33,846 bases of DNA, from contig JAAUSA010000027.1 in NCBI GenBank assembly GCA_012031975.1, positions 1-33,846 on the forward strand, in the 5' to 3' direction. The notes under the pieces are model-generated. The model was not told where the DNA came from and did no database searches. It saw nothing but the letters and a program-made list of their open reading frames with translations. Source of the stretch: Alkalinema sp. RU_4_3. GTDB taxonomy: Bacteria > Cyanobacteriota > Cyanobacteriia > Leptolyngbyales > Leptolyngbyaceae. This document shows, one piece after another, positions 1 to 7,977 of the stretch. Every line of letters begins with the position of its first letter. The stretch's first letter is position 1. The translations under genes were made by a program, and so were the position numbers.

Positions 1-1962
1 TGGGCCGAGCCGATGGAACTTTTGGCACCCCTGTTAACACTATTACTGCATTTACTAGCGGCGGTGGTTGGGCAGTTTCGACTCGCTATCCCCGGCAACT
101 GGCGGATGTGAATGGCGATGGGCGGGCTGAGTATTGTCGGCTTTGGGCAAACTGCGGTCGCGGTCGCGTTGGGTCAGGCCAATGGCTCCTTTGGCACTCC
201 CTTTAATGCGATTACTGGTTTTACGCCTGGCGCGGGTCAGTGGAACAGTTTCGATCGCTTTCCGCGCCAACTGGCAGATGTGAATGGGGATGGTCGCGCC
301 GATATTGTTGGGTTTGGGGAAAGTGGAGTCGTGGTCGCGTTGGCTCAAACCAATGGGACCTTTGGTAATCCCTTTAGTGCCTTTACCGGGTTTACGACAG
401 GTTCGGGGAGATGGCTGACATACAATCAGTTTCCCCGCCAAATGGGCGATATCAATGGGGATGGTCGGGCTGATATTGTCGGCTTTGGGGAACATGGCGT
501 ATTTGTGGCATTGGGGCAACTGGATGGGACATTTATTGCACCCCATCAGTACAACACCCTCAATGCCTTCACCGTCGGAGCGGGTCGCTGGACTAATTTT
601 GATCAATTTCCTCGGCAAGTCGTTGATCTGAACAAGGATGGGCTAGCCGATGTGGTTGGGTTTGGGGAAAGTGGTGTGTATGTTGCCTTAAATCAGACAC
701 CGCAATTCTCCCGCAATATTGACTTACTGTTCGAGCTAGATTTTAAGACCTCTGGGCAGAGCATTTGGGGGAATTCACAGGCGAAGTATAAGTACGATCG
801 CGATTATTCAGTCAGTTGGAATGAAGGCGGCTCAGTTGATGTGGGCTTTGGTAGTATCGGCGGCTATACCAATGGTGCGTTTGGCGTGAAGTATGGCTAT
901 GACGTGGATTTTGGCTCGATTAATGCGAACCTGCCCGTTCAAACTTGGTTCGACTTACCCGATCAAATTCAGGCAGGACAAACAATTACGCTCAAGTCAG
1001 GCTACAACCTGAAGGAAACGGCCAATTTCTCCACAACAGCCCCACGCATCTCGGCTTACTTTGATTTCCTGGCAAAGCTAGCGGTCGGTGGCTCCCTCAC
1101 ACTGGATGCATTGGGCTTTGATAAAACCTGGCAATTTAGTCCCGTCAATTTTGATCAATCCTTCTCATTAAAGTTTGATACAGCCAATTCTTGGTCAACC
1201 GGATTTGGTGGCCAAGAACTCAATGTTGAAAACGAAAAGTTTTCCGCAAATTTTAGTGAGGGCAAACTGATTGAGTTGGAGGTGGGGGGCATTAAGTCAG
1301 GCACAACAGGTCGCGTTAAAGATGACAAAACGATCGTGGGAAGTTCCGACTCAACTCTACTCAAAGCTAATCTCGATCTTGATAATTTGTTGGCCCGCAT
1401 TGTCGGCAAAATCCCGAAACTAAAACCAGTCGGTGAAGCGCTGAAAAAGCTGGAAGGGAAAGTTGGGGGAAGCGTGGATCTGGGCGTTACGACGGCCTAC
1501 GGGGGAGCTACTTGGAATTTATTTGATGCAGAGTTCAGTAATCGCTTGGGACTCAAAACAAATCTCAATTTGTTTGCCGATAATTTAGCTGGCACTCTCT
1601 ATTTGGAAGATGGCAGACAACAGAATTTCACCGTTGGCCAAGACTTAACCTTTAATGTAGGAGCCGATGTAAATGGGGACGGCTTTATTAACATGAGTGC
1701 AACCGTTGCACTGACTGCAAGTTTTGAGAACAAGACCGCATTAGCCTATCAGGGAGCGCTTGAAATGGAAGCACTAAGTGCCTCGGGTAAAATTGGGGCA
1801 GGCGAGTTATCCGCTGGCGGTAGCATTGGCCCAGTCTGGAGCTATGCCAAGGATATCCCAGGATTAAATGCTGAAACTTCCCTCTATGATCGGAAGTTTG
1901 GGCTAACTGGTTTGAATAGTCAGTCCTTTAACTTTGCCGTAGCGGTGGGGAATCGAGCCTAG
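1..1962 (+). CDS. FG-GAP/VCBS repeat surface protein, 5'-truncated by the window, one frameshift
   Basis: This is the 3' part of a large, probably secreted repeat protein. About four copies of a roughly 60-residue unit are visible, each with the Ca-binding-like core DVNGDGRADIVGFGE and a linker of the type NGxFGxP. These are FG-GAP/VCBS beta-propeller blades. Frame 3 carries the first repeat from base 3 up to about base 131. Frame 1 carries everything after that, because one extra base (g131) sits in the GRAD|IVGFG core compared with the paralogous repeats. The ATG at 112 is therefore not a real start. After the repeats, about 400 residues form a Gly/Asn/Phe-rich, beta-looking region that I cannot assign, including one more DVNGDGF loop near 1665-1685. 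Such proteins in cyanobacteria are usually exported adhesins or Ca-binding surface proteins. No signal peptide is in view since the N-terminus lies outside. Confidence 0.8.
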
Positions 1963-2026
1963 ATGAGTTTCGTCATTCAAACAAATTTCTAGACCAAGCA
2001 CCGCAAATCCCCGTTGATCACCTACA

Positions 2027-2120
2027 TAGCCGTGAAATAAATTTCACGGCTAAGAGCACCCATCCCGAAGCGGGCTACAACAGACAATGATTCTAGCCCG
2101 GAGGGCTTTCGCTCTTAGCC
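2027..2120. repeat. Nested palindromic repeat, MITE-like
   Basis: A perfect 12-bp inverted repeat around a 2-base centre lies at 2027-2052 (arm core AGCCGTGAAAT). Its right edge GGCTAAGAGC (2048-2057) recurs inverted as GCTCTTAGCC at 2111-2120. Between them GGGCTA and TAGCCC form a further inner pair, and just outside 2119-2138 is a CCCCGAGC/GCTCGGGG hairpin with a TTCA loop. The nested symmetry suggests a non-autonomous mobile repeat. The first hairpin could also end transcription of the preceding gene, although no U tract follows it. Confidence 0.6.
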
Positions 2121-2230
2121 CCGAGCTTCAGCTCGGGGGCCTGGATGGTTTGAATTTGGAATTGCTGGTGCGATCGCTGATCAGCTGATCTGATTGCCTG
2201 GTTTAAGACGAATCCTGTGCCGGATGAGGG

Positions 2231-2437
2231 CTATTCAATTTCATCTAGTGAACTAAACGATCGAGGAAGTAAAAGAGTAAATCCCCACTTGCTCTGCTTC
2301 TGACCATTACAAATCCACACTTGTCCAATAATTTTAGGAAGGGCAGTATCAATTTGATACTCATTTGGAATAAAACCATCACACCAATAGAGATCGCAAG
2401 CTTCGCTCTGGCATTTCTCAAAGTGCATGACAGACAA
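2231..2437 (-). CDS. Small hypothetical protein
   Basis: This is a 68-codon reading frame that opens with TTG, with an in-frame ATG three codons in at 2428; a stop lies just upstream, so it cannot be much longer. The product is soluble-looking, with three Cys in the first 20 residues and a Trp/aromatic-rich middle, and has no domain I recognise. No clear Shine-Dalgarno is visible. It lies between a palindromic repeat and a frameshifted Uma2 gene. It may be a real orphan gene or the remnant of a longer one, and I would not assign a function. Confidence 0.3.
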   Translation of the reverse strand: MSVMHFEKCQSEACDLYWCDGFIPNEYQIDTALPKIIGQVWICNGQKQSKWGFTLLLPRSFSSLDEIE

Positions 2438-2501
2438 GAAATTCTAAACTTTCCCAGTACTCAACTTCAGGCATGGTTTAATTTCTCTCCCTCCACAAAA
2501 A

Positions 2502-3081
2502 TCAATCCTCCACCCGCTGCGGCAAAACCACATCCTCATACAAATCCTCAATAGCAAACCCCACTCCAACACTCACCAACTCCACCCGATCGCCCCCCTG
2601 ATACGCCTCCAGCTCCCACCGCCCCGCCGCATTCCGCCGATAGATCTCCACATTCATCCGATCCTGCGAAACCAACACATACTCCTCCATGAAATCCGAT
2701 CGCCGATAATCCTCAAATTTCCCCCCCCCGGTCAAACGCCTCTGTAGAATCCGACAACACCTCAATAATCAGCTTGTAGTAGCGTTTTACATAGCGGTCT
2801 TCGCGATCGCGATCGTCGCAGGTCACCATCAAGTCAGGATAGTAAAACCGACTGCGATTGAAAATCTGAGCCTTGATATCCTGGGGATACAGACTACAGC
2901 CACTTCCCCTCAAGTGCGGCCCTAGGGTCATGATTATGTTCCGGACGATCGCCGCATGGGCATCACTCGACCCCGACATGGCGTAGACCTCGCCATCAAT
3001 ATACTCATGCTTAACCTGACTGAGTTCCTCCCCAGCCAAATATTCCTCAGGCGATATATATGGAACTTTGCTTGCCACCAT
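2502..3081 (-). CDS. Uma2 family (DUF820) putative endonuclease, frameshifted in a G9 tract
   Basis: The N-terminal part (3081 to about 2730) starts MVASKVPYISPEEYLAGEE and contains the typical HEYIDGEVYAMSG, the PDLMV acidic strand and IIEVLSDSTEAFDRG. The reading frame then changes and continues with KFEDYRRSDFMEEYVLVSQD, the expected next conserved Uma2 segment, down to the stop at 2502. The break falls in a run of nine C (2721-2729, G on the coding strand); eight would restore a 192-residue protein. Uma2 proteins have a PD-(D/E)XK-type fold and are heavily amplified in cyanobacteria, with unclear function. The homopolymer could be a sequencing error or a true slippage site. A second, intact Uma2 gene lies at 19070-19672. 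Confidence 0.8.
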
Positions 3082-3271
3082 AGGTCATCATCCCCAAAGC
3101 CTTACATTCCCCTATCTTAATCCAAACCCCCACAACCTCACCACCCCCCATTCCGCAAAGCCCCCAAAGAAATTACCCGCCCAAACAAGTGGTGCGATCG
3201 CCCCAAGATCTTTCCGCCCACCTCTGGCACTATAGGAGCATAAACACAACAAAACCCCACCAAAACCACCC

Positions 3272-3553
3272 ATGAAAGACACCATCTACGACACCTACCG
3301 CAAACTCATCCGCGAGTCCAAATACCGCTGGGTCATCATTCTCGGCTCTCTCCTTTACATCTTGAGCCCCATCGACATCTCTCCCGACATCATCCCGATC
3401 ATCGGCTGGATCGACGACGGCCTCGTCCTCACCCTCCTGATCACCGAAGTCTCCCAAATCCTCATGGAAAAAGTCAAAGCCCGTAAAGCCGACGCCAACG
3501 AAGTCGTCACCGTCGAGACAACCGTAAAAGACAGCGAAACGATCGACGTTTAA
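3272..3553 (+). CDS. YkvA/DUF1232 family small membrane protein
   Basis: The product has 93 residues. The central segment LLYILSPIDISPDIIPIIG, followed by WIDDG, is the signature of the DUF1232 (YkvA) family: a hydrophobic stretch broken by conserved Pro and Asp residues, probably a short membrane hairpin (residues about 24-60). The C-terminal 30 residues are charged and soluble. The family has no settled biochemical role. It is transcribed alone towards the ribosomal protein block and shares a bidirectional hairpin with it. Start at 3272 is the first ATG; there is no strong Shine-Dalgarno. Confidence 0.8.
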   Translation: MKDTIYDTYRKLIRESKYRWVIILGSLLYILSPIDISPDIIPIIGWIDDGLVLTLLITEVSQILMEKVKARKADANEVVTVETTVKDSETIDV

Positions 3554-3618
3554 TATCCATCCAGCCCTGGGCATTGCCCACCCGTTCCATCCAATCACCA
3601 GAGATACAACAACAAAAC

Positions 3619-3648
3619 GCCGATCGAAATAATCCGATCGGCATTTTT
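3619..3648. terminator. Bidirectional intrinsic terminator between ykvA-like gene and rplL
   Basis: GCCGATCG (3619-3626) pairs with CGATCGGC (3635-3642) around an 8-base loop. ATTTTTAT follows on the plus strand and GTTTTGTTG on the minus strand, so it can stop both convergent transcripts. Confidence 0.7.
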
Positions 3649-3689
3649 ATCAACGGTTCAAAACGAATCCAAAACCGCTCAAGCAATCA

Positions 3690-4067
3690 CTACTTGATGC
3701 TGACCTTACCGCCAGCATCTTCGATCTGCTTCTTGATCGCTTCGCAATCAGCCTTCGAAACGCCTTCCTTAACAGCCTTAGGAGCCGCTTCAACCAGATC
3801 CTTCGCTTCCTTCAGACCCAGACCCGTGATTTCACGAACGATCTTCAAGATGGAGATCTTCTTATCTGCCGGCACGTCATCCAAGATGGCGTCAAACTCG
3901 GTCTTCTCTTCAACCGCTTCAGCAGCAGCACCAGGAGCAGCCATCACCACACCAGCAGCAGGAGCCGCGCTCACACCGAAGGTCTCTTCGATTTCCTTAA
4001 CCAGCTCAGAAGCCTCAAGCAGGGTCAAACCTTTGAGCTTTTCTACAATTTCAGCAACAGCAGACAT
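3690..4067 (-). CDS. rplL: Large ribosomal subunit protein bL12 (L7/L12)
   Basis: The product is 125 residues, standard for the family. Residues 1-32 form the dimerisation domain that binds the L10 C-terminal helix. An Ala-rich hinge follows (about 33-52), and the C-terminal domain from about 53 carries [20 protein letters not shown] and ends GGKVSIK. This stalk protein recruits and activates translational GTPases. The start at 4067 has a good Shine-Dalgarno (AAGGAGAG). It lies 66 bases downstream of rplJ on the same strand and closes the operon; the terminator at 3619-3648 lies beyond it. Confidence 0.97.
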   Translation of the reverse strand: MSAVAEIVEKLKGLTLLEASELVKEIEETFGVSAAPAAGVVMAAPGAAAEAVEEKTEFDAILDDVPADKKISILKIVREITGLGLKEAKDLVEAAPKAVKEGVSKADCEAIKKQIEDAGGKVSIK

Positions 4068-4133
4068 TTGCTACTCTCCTTGATATACGTTTGAATCCAA
4101 CAAATTTGTTCTGTCCCAGGTGGAACAGATAAC

Positions 4134-4661
4134 CTAAGCCGCTTCCTTCTCGGACAACGCCTTGATCGCGCGCGCCAGACCCGTAGGGACCTCGTTGATG
4201 CCCACCGCCAACTTGGTGGCAACACCATTGATCGCACCAGCAATCTGTGCAATGAGCTGCTCCTTAGAAGGCAGATCAGCAATCGCTTTCACCTGCGTTT
4301 CATTCAGAAGCTTGCCATCCATCACCGCCCCAAAGACCTCAGTCTTCTTGGTCGCCTTCTGGAACTCCTGGTAGGCCTTCATAGCCCCACCCACATCCTC
4401 TTTCACCATAATGAAAGCGGTGGAATCTTTGAGCAGATGAGATAGCTCAGCCCAACGCTCATCGCCCTCAATGGCCTTGCTCATCAACGTGTTCTTGGTC
4501 ACGGCACAAACCGCCCCCTTCGCACGCAAAGCCCGACGCAACGTCGTAATTTCCCCCACGGTCAAACCGCGATAGTTAATCACCAACGCCATCGAAGACT
4601 CGCTAAGCGTCTCCTTTAGACCAGCCACGAGCGCCTTCTTGTTTTCCAGCGTTCTACCCAT
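4134..4661 (-). CDS. rplJ: Large ribosomal subunit protein uL10
   Basis: The product is 175 residues starting [17 protein letters not shown]. The N-terminal rRNA-binding domain contains [20 protein letters not shown] and [10 protein letters not shown]. The C-terminal helix ([15 protein letters not shown]) is the docking site for bL12 dimers. A longer in-frame opening exists upstream, but the ATG at 4661 follows an excellent Shine-Dalgarno (AAAGGAGGTG) and gives the normal family length. In the preceding 200 bases an L10-type leader and an attenuator-like hairpin point to autogenous control of rplJ-rplL. Confidence 0.97.
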   Translation of the reverse strand: MGRTLENKKALVAGLKETLSESSMALVINYRGLTVGEITTLRRALRAKGAVCAVTKNTLMSKAIEGDERWAELSHLLKDSTAFIMVKEDVGGAMKAYQEFQKATKKTEVFGAVMDGKLLNETQVKAIADLPSKEQLIAQIAGAINGVATKLAVGINEVPTGLARAIKALSEKEAA

Positions 4662-4738
4662 TCGTTTCTCACCTCCTTTTTCGGGTATAGATGTTGAAAC
4701 CTTCAGACCACCCAACCATCGCGCTCCCCAAACAAAAA

Positions 4739-4855
4739 CCCCGGCTTTTGAGACGCGCCGGGGCCTGAATTCACAGAGAAACGCAAGCATTCCCCCACAA
4801 GTTCAAACCTCGGTAGGAATTACTAGCTGTTAGGCATACCTACGGTCTTCGGTTT
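4739..4855 (-). promoter_or_regulatory. rplJ leader: L10-binding-type stem plus attenuator hairpin
   Basis: Reading the minus strand, AAACC (4855-4851) pairs with GGTTT (4809-4805) and GTAGG (4843-4839) with CCTAC (4817-4813). They are separated by an asymmetric internal loop (7 versus 3 bases), the layout of the kink-turn stem recognised by L10 or the L10-L12 complex. Further down, CCCCGGC (4763-4757) and GCCGGGG (4745-4739) form a GC hairpin followed by TTTTTG, an intrinsic terminator. Together they suggest autogenous attenuation of rplJ-rplL; the fold has not been computed. Confidence 0.6.
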
Positions 4856-4925
4856 GGTATTCAGTTAAAACAAAACTTGTTCAACTCATGAGCAATAGTC
4901 TGTCAGAACAGCAAAGCCTCAGCAA

Positions 4926-5633
4926 TTAAGCCTCGGTCTTCATGTCCCGCAGGGCATTAATGTCCACCTCAATCGAGGGACCCATTGTCGAAGTTACAAA
5001 CATTGTACGCCAATAGCGACCCTTTGCACCAGAAGGACGATTTTTATCGATCGTCTCCTGCAAAGCCTTCAGGTTCGTCAGCAAATCCTCAGCAGAGAAA
5101 GCCGCCTTCCCGAACAGCACATGGACAATCCCCGTGCGATCGGCCCGGAATTCCACCTTACCCGCTTTAAATTCATTAATCGCCTGGGCCAAATCCAAGG
5201 TGACCGTACCACCTTTCGGAGAAGGCATCAGACCCCTTGGACCAAGCACCTTACCGAGTCTTGCCACCTGGGGCATGATGTCGGGAGTCGCGATCAACAG
5301 ATCGAAATCCATGCGGCCCTTGAGGATCTCATCAATCAATTCCTCGGACCCAGCAATGTCAGCGCCATTATTCAGGGCCTCTGCCACCTTCTCACCACGG
5401 GCCACCACAGCCACGCGGATCGTTTGACCCGTACCCTTTGGCAGGGCCACGGTGGTCCGCAACTGCTGGTCGGTGTACTTCGGATCGATCCCGAGGCGGA
5501 TATGGGCCTCAGCGGACTCAGGGAATTTAGCTGTAGCGGTTTCCTTGAGCAGGTTTAACGCTTCGATCGGTTCGTAGGCCCGCTTTTCAACTTTGCTCTG
5601 CAAGTCACGCAGACGCTTCGATACTTTTGCCAT
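4926..5633 (-). CDS. rplA: Large ribosomal subunit protein uL1
   Basis: The product is 235 residues, the usual bacterial length. It shows the L1 signature regions: the N-terminal [19 protein letters not shown], the central nucleic-acid-binding part with [20 protein letters not shown] and [16 protein letters not shown], and the C-terminal [23 protein letters not shown]1 binds 23S rRNA at the L1 stalk and commonly represses its own operon by binding mRNA. The start at 5633 has the Shine-Dalgarno CAGGAGA. It follows rplK by 81 bases and is followed by the L10-type leader of rplJ. Confidence 0.97.
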   Translation of the reverse strand: MAKVSKRLRDLQSKVEKRAYEPIEALNLLKETATAKFPESAEAHIRLGIDPKYTDQQLRTTVALPKGTGQTIRVAVVARGEKVAEALNNGADIAGSEELIDEILKGRMDFDLLIATPDIMPQVARLGKVLGPRGLMPSPKGGTVTLDLAQAINEFKAGKVEFRADRTGIVHVLFGKAAFSAEDLLTNLKALQETIDKNRPSGAKGRYWRTMFVTSTMGPSIEVDINALRDMKTEA

Positions 5634-5714
5634 TTGGTGTCTCCTGGGGTAATGACGAGCGGATTTATGGCTCTTCCCCGAAATATTGTTTATAGAAATG
5701 GGTGCGGCCTAAAC

Positions 5715-6140
5715 CTAATCGCTGATCGCGATACCCATATTATTCGCCGTGCCTTGGATAATCCGCATGGCCATTTCAACGTCATTGGCGTTGAGGTCAG
5801 GCATCTTGATCTTGGCAATTTCTTCCAACTGAGCCCGAGTAATCGAACCCACCTTGGTTTTTTTGGGATCGCTAGAACCCGTCGTAATCCCCGCAGCCTT
5901 TGCCAACAGCTTGGAAGCCGGAGGCGTCTTCAGAATGAAGGTAAAACTGCGATCTTCAAACACAGAGATCTCAACGGGCACCACCATACCGACCTGGTCG
6001 GAGGTACGCGCATTGTAATCCTTACAGAACATCATGATGTTCACACCATGCTGACCCAAGGCCGGACCAATGGGCGGCGCTGGGTTCGCTTTGCCCGCTT
6101 CGATGGCGAGCTTAATAATCGCTACGACTTTTTTAGCCAT
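5715..6140 (-). CDS. rplK: Large ribosomal subunit protein uL11
   Basis: The product is 141 residues, the canonical length. The N-terminal domain has [20 protein letters not shown] and [22 protein letters not shown], the proline-rich switch region of the GTPase centre. The C-terminal 23S-binding domain has [19 protein letters not shown] and ends in a region matching GTANNMGI. It lies 66 bases after nusG and 81 bases before rplA, the standard order. Confidence 0.97.
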   Translation of the reverse strand: MAKKVVAIIKLAIEAGKANPAPPIGPALGQHGVNIMMFCKDYNARTSDQVGMVVPVEISVFEDRSFTFILKTPPASKLLAKAAGITTGSSDPKKTKVGSITRAQLEEIAKIKMPDLNANDVEMAMRIIQGTANNMGIAISD

Positions 6141-6206
6141 GAGGCCCTACTTTCACAAATTGAACATGATACGTAACCAGCCAGAAGCCGTCAACGCACA
6201 AAACCA

Positions 6207-6860
6207 CTATTGCAGCTTTTGCACCTGAGTCACTTCCAACTCCACGGGGGTATCGCGACCGAAAATAGAAAGCAGCGCCTTCAGCTTGCTGCGCTCTGCA
6301 CTCACCTCGATCACTTCGCCCTCGAAGTCTTTGAATGGACCAGACAGGACAGAGATCTTATCACCTGCGGCCATATCAATCTTGCGAACCGGTTCCTGAG
6401 CTTGGGCACGCTTGAAGATCCGATCGACCTCCCCAGGACCCAGGGGCATTGGCTTCACATGGCCCCTGCCACGACCGTAGCGCCGCTTCTGCTCAGAACC
6501 AACAAAGTTAATGACATTCGGCGTATTTTTAATCACCTGCCACACTTCGTCATCTAGGACCATGCGAATCAACACATAGCCCGGAAAAACCTTCTCCAAC
6601 GCCTCTTTGTTCTTGCCATCCTTTTGATGACGGACGATCGGCGTCTCCGGAATCTGGACATCCAGAATGCGGTTGGCCACATCCAGGGTCTGCACCCGCT
6701 GCTCCAAATTCACCTTGACGCGCTTTTCACAGCCCGAGGCCACCTGGACCGCATACCAACGCGCCTGCTTATAGAGCTGCTCCTCATTGACGGACCCATC
6801 CTCATTGAGAATTGAGGGCTGCTGCTGTAAGTCTTGATCTAACTCATCCGTATAGGTCAT
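6207..6860 (-). CDS. nusG: Transcription termination/antitermination factor NusG
   Basis: The product is 217 residues. After a 30-residue acidic N-terminal extension, the NGN domain runs from about residue 33 (ARWYAVQVASGCEKRVKVNLE) through VFPGYVLIRM and NTPNVINFVG. A basic insert KRRYGRGRGHVKP links to the KOW domain (about 160-217, GDKISVLSGPFKDFEGEV). NusG binds RNA polymerase and links it to Rho or to the ribosome. Its ATG overlaps the secE stop codon (ATGA, 6857-6860), indicating translational coupling. Confidence 0.97.
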   Translation of the reverse strand: MTYTDELDQDLQQQPSILNEDGSVNEEQLYKQARWYAVQVASGCEKRVKVNLEQRVQTLDVANRILDVQIPETPIVRHQKDGKNKEALEKVFPGYVLIRMVLDDEVWQVIKNTPNVINFVGSEQKRRYGRGRGHVKPMPLGPGEVDRIFKRAQAQEPVRKIDMAAGDKISVLSGPFKDFEGEVIEVSAERSKLKALLSIFGRDTPVELEVTQVQKLQ

Positions 6861-7087
6861 TTGAACACCGCCTTCTGGACAACATGCAGGAATTGGTCAA
6901 CACCGTAAATCACCACAGCGGACAAAGTCACCATCAAGATGACAGCCAACGACTCATTGATCAATTGCTGACGACTTGGCCAAGTAATATTCTTCAATTC
7001 ATCCTTGGTGTCCTGAGCAAACACACTGGGGTCAAAACCAGGTTTTCTGCCCGGACCCTCCGGCATCGCCTTATCCTCGGTTGCCAT
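6857..7087 (-). CDS. secE: Preprotein translocase subunit SecE
   Basis: The product is 76 residues starting MATEDKAMPEGPG. The short amphipathic segment DTKDELKNITWPSRQQLI is the SecE hallmark (the Trp-Pro-Ser/Thr turn), followed by a single membrane helix (about residues 44-68). Single-helix SecE is normal outside enterobacteria. It is the essential clamp of the SecYEG channel; in cyanobacteria it serves both plasma and thylakoid membranes. A longer in-frame opening runs through the tRNA gene and is not credible. The chosen ATG has a GGAG Shine-Dalgarno. Confidence 0.95.
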   Translation of the reverse strand: MATEDKAMPEGPGRKPGFDPSVFAQDTKDELKNITWPSRQQLINESLAVILMVTLSAVVIYGVDQFLHVVQKAVFK

Positions 7088-7188
7088 GCCCAACTCTCCT
7101 ATATCCATTTCAGCCAGAAAGCAGGCCCACACGACATAAATGCCGTCAGCCTGCCTCCTCACAGTCACTAATTGACCAAATTGCCCAG

Positions 7189-7261
7189 CGCGCCCTGAAG
7201 GACTTGAACCCTCGACATCAGGTTTTGGAGACCTGCGTTCTACCAACTGAACTAAGGACGC
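7189..7261 (-). tRNA. trnW: tRNA-Trp (anticodon CCA)
   Basis: A 73-base cloverleaf reads on the minus strand. Acceptor GCGTCCT pairs with AGGGCGC (one G-U), the D arm contains TTCAGTTGGTAGAAC, the anticodon stem-loop is CAGGT-CTCCAAA-ACCTG with CCA, and the T arm contains GGTTCAAGTCC. The discriminator base is G, as expected for Trp, and CCA is not encoded. It sits between rplS and secE, its usual cyanobacterial place. Confidence 0.95.
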
Positions 7262-7436
7262 ATGGGTCTGAACAATTTGGTTAGCCCGAAAGCTTCGATT
7301 TGACCAGTGTAGCAGTTTATCCAACCGCTGCAAGGGTTTATCCCCAAGAAGGTGCTGCCCTAACAATGCCGATCTCCAGACCCGATCCACCCAACGGGAT
7401 CGATCGAGCCCAAAAAACCGTCGCCCCAGAATCGCC

Positions 7437-7799
7437 CTAGATAGGACGATTGAAGCGCTGCTTGAGACGGGCGGACTTACCAGTACGCTCACGGAGGTAA
7501 TACAGCTTAGCGCGGCGTACCTTACCACGGCGCAGAATCTTCACGCTGTCGATGCGAGGAGAATGCAGCAGGAAGACCCGCTCCACGCCCACGCCTTGAA
7601 ACACACGGCGAACCGTAATGTTTCTTGTACCGCCCGCGCTAGATTCGCCTATCACAACCCCTTCATAGGGCTGGACACGCTCTTTGTCACCTTCTTTGAT
7701 CTTTACGCCCACCTTCACAGTGTCACCAATGTAGATCACTGGAAGATCGGTCTTCATATGCTCCGCCTCAATTGAGCGGATAATGGCATGCGCGTTCAT
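7437..7799 (-). CDS. rplS: Large ribosomal subunit protein bL19
   Basis: The product is 120 residues starting [20 protein letters not shown], close to cyanobacterial L19 proteins. It carries [23 protein letters not shown], then [16 protein letters not shown] and [19 protein letters not shown], which form the subunit interface. A much longer in-frame opening to 8228 is rejected because it is antisense to the M16 peptidase. The tRNA-Trp gene lies 175 bases downstream. Confidence 0.96.
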   Translation of the reverse strand: MNAHAIIRSIEAEHMKTDLPVIYIGDTVKVGVKIKEGDKERVQPYEGVVIGESSAGGTRNITVRRVFQGVGVERVFLLHSPRIDSVKILRRGKVRRAKLYYLRERTGKSARLKQRFNRPI

Positions 7800-7977
7800 G
7801 AGGTTCTTGCAAAAGTCACAGTTGCTAATGGTAGCGTATGGGACTCGGTTCTGTCTAGTCAGTGAGTCATCTTTTTTTGAGGGGAGACAGGGACGGCCCC
7901 AGCCCACACAATCGCCAAAAACTCTGTGTATATTAAGGAACGTCCCATCATTTTTCGTTCTAGAGTGCGCACCCCCT

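Noticed and set aside
7088-7528. N-terminal extension of secE through the tRNA gene
   Set aside because: It would translate tRNA-Trp and part of rplS; the ATG at 7087 has a good ribosome site and gives normal SecE length.
7783-7977. N-terminal extension of the M16 peptidase
   Set aside because: It overlaps rplS and would place 65 residues ahead of a clear signal peptide.
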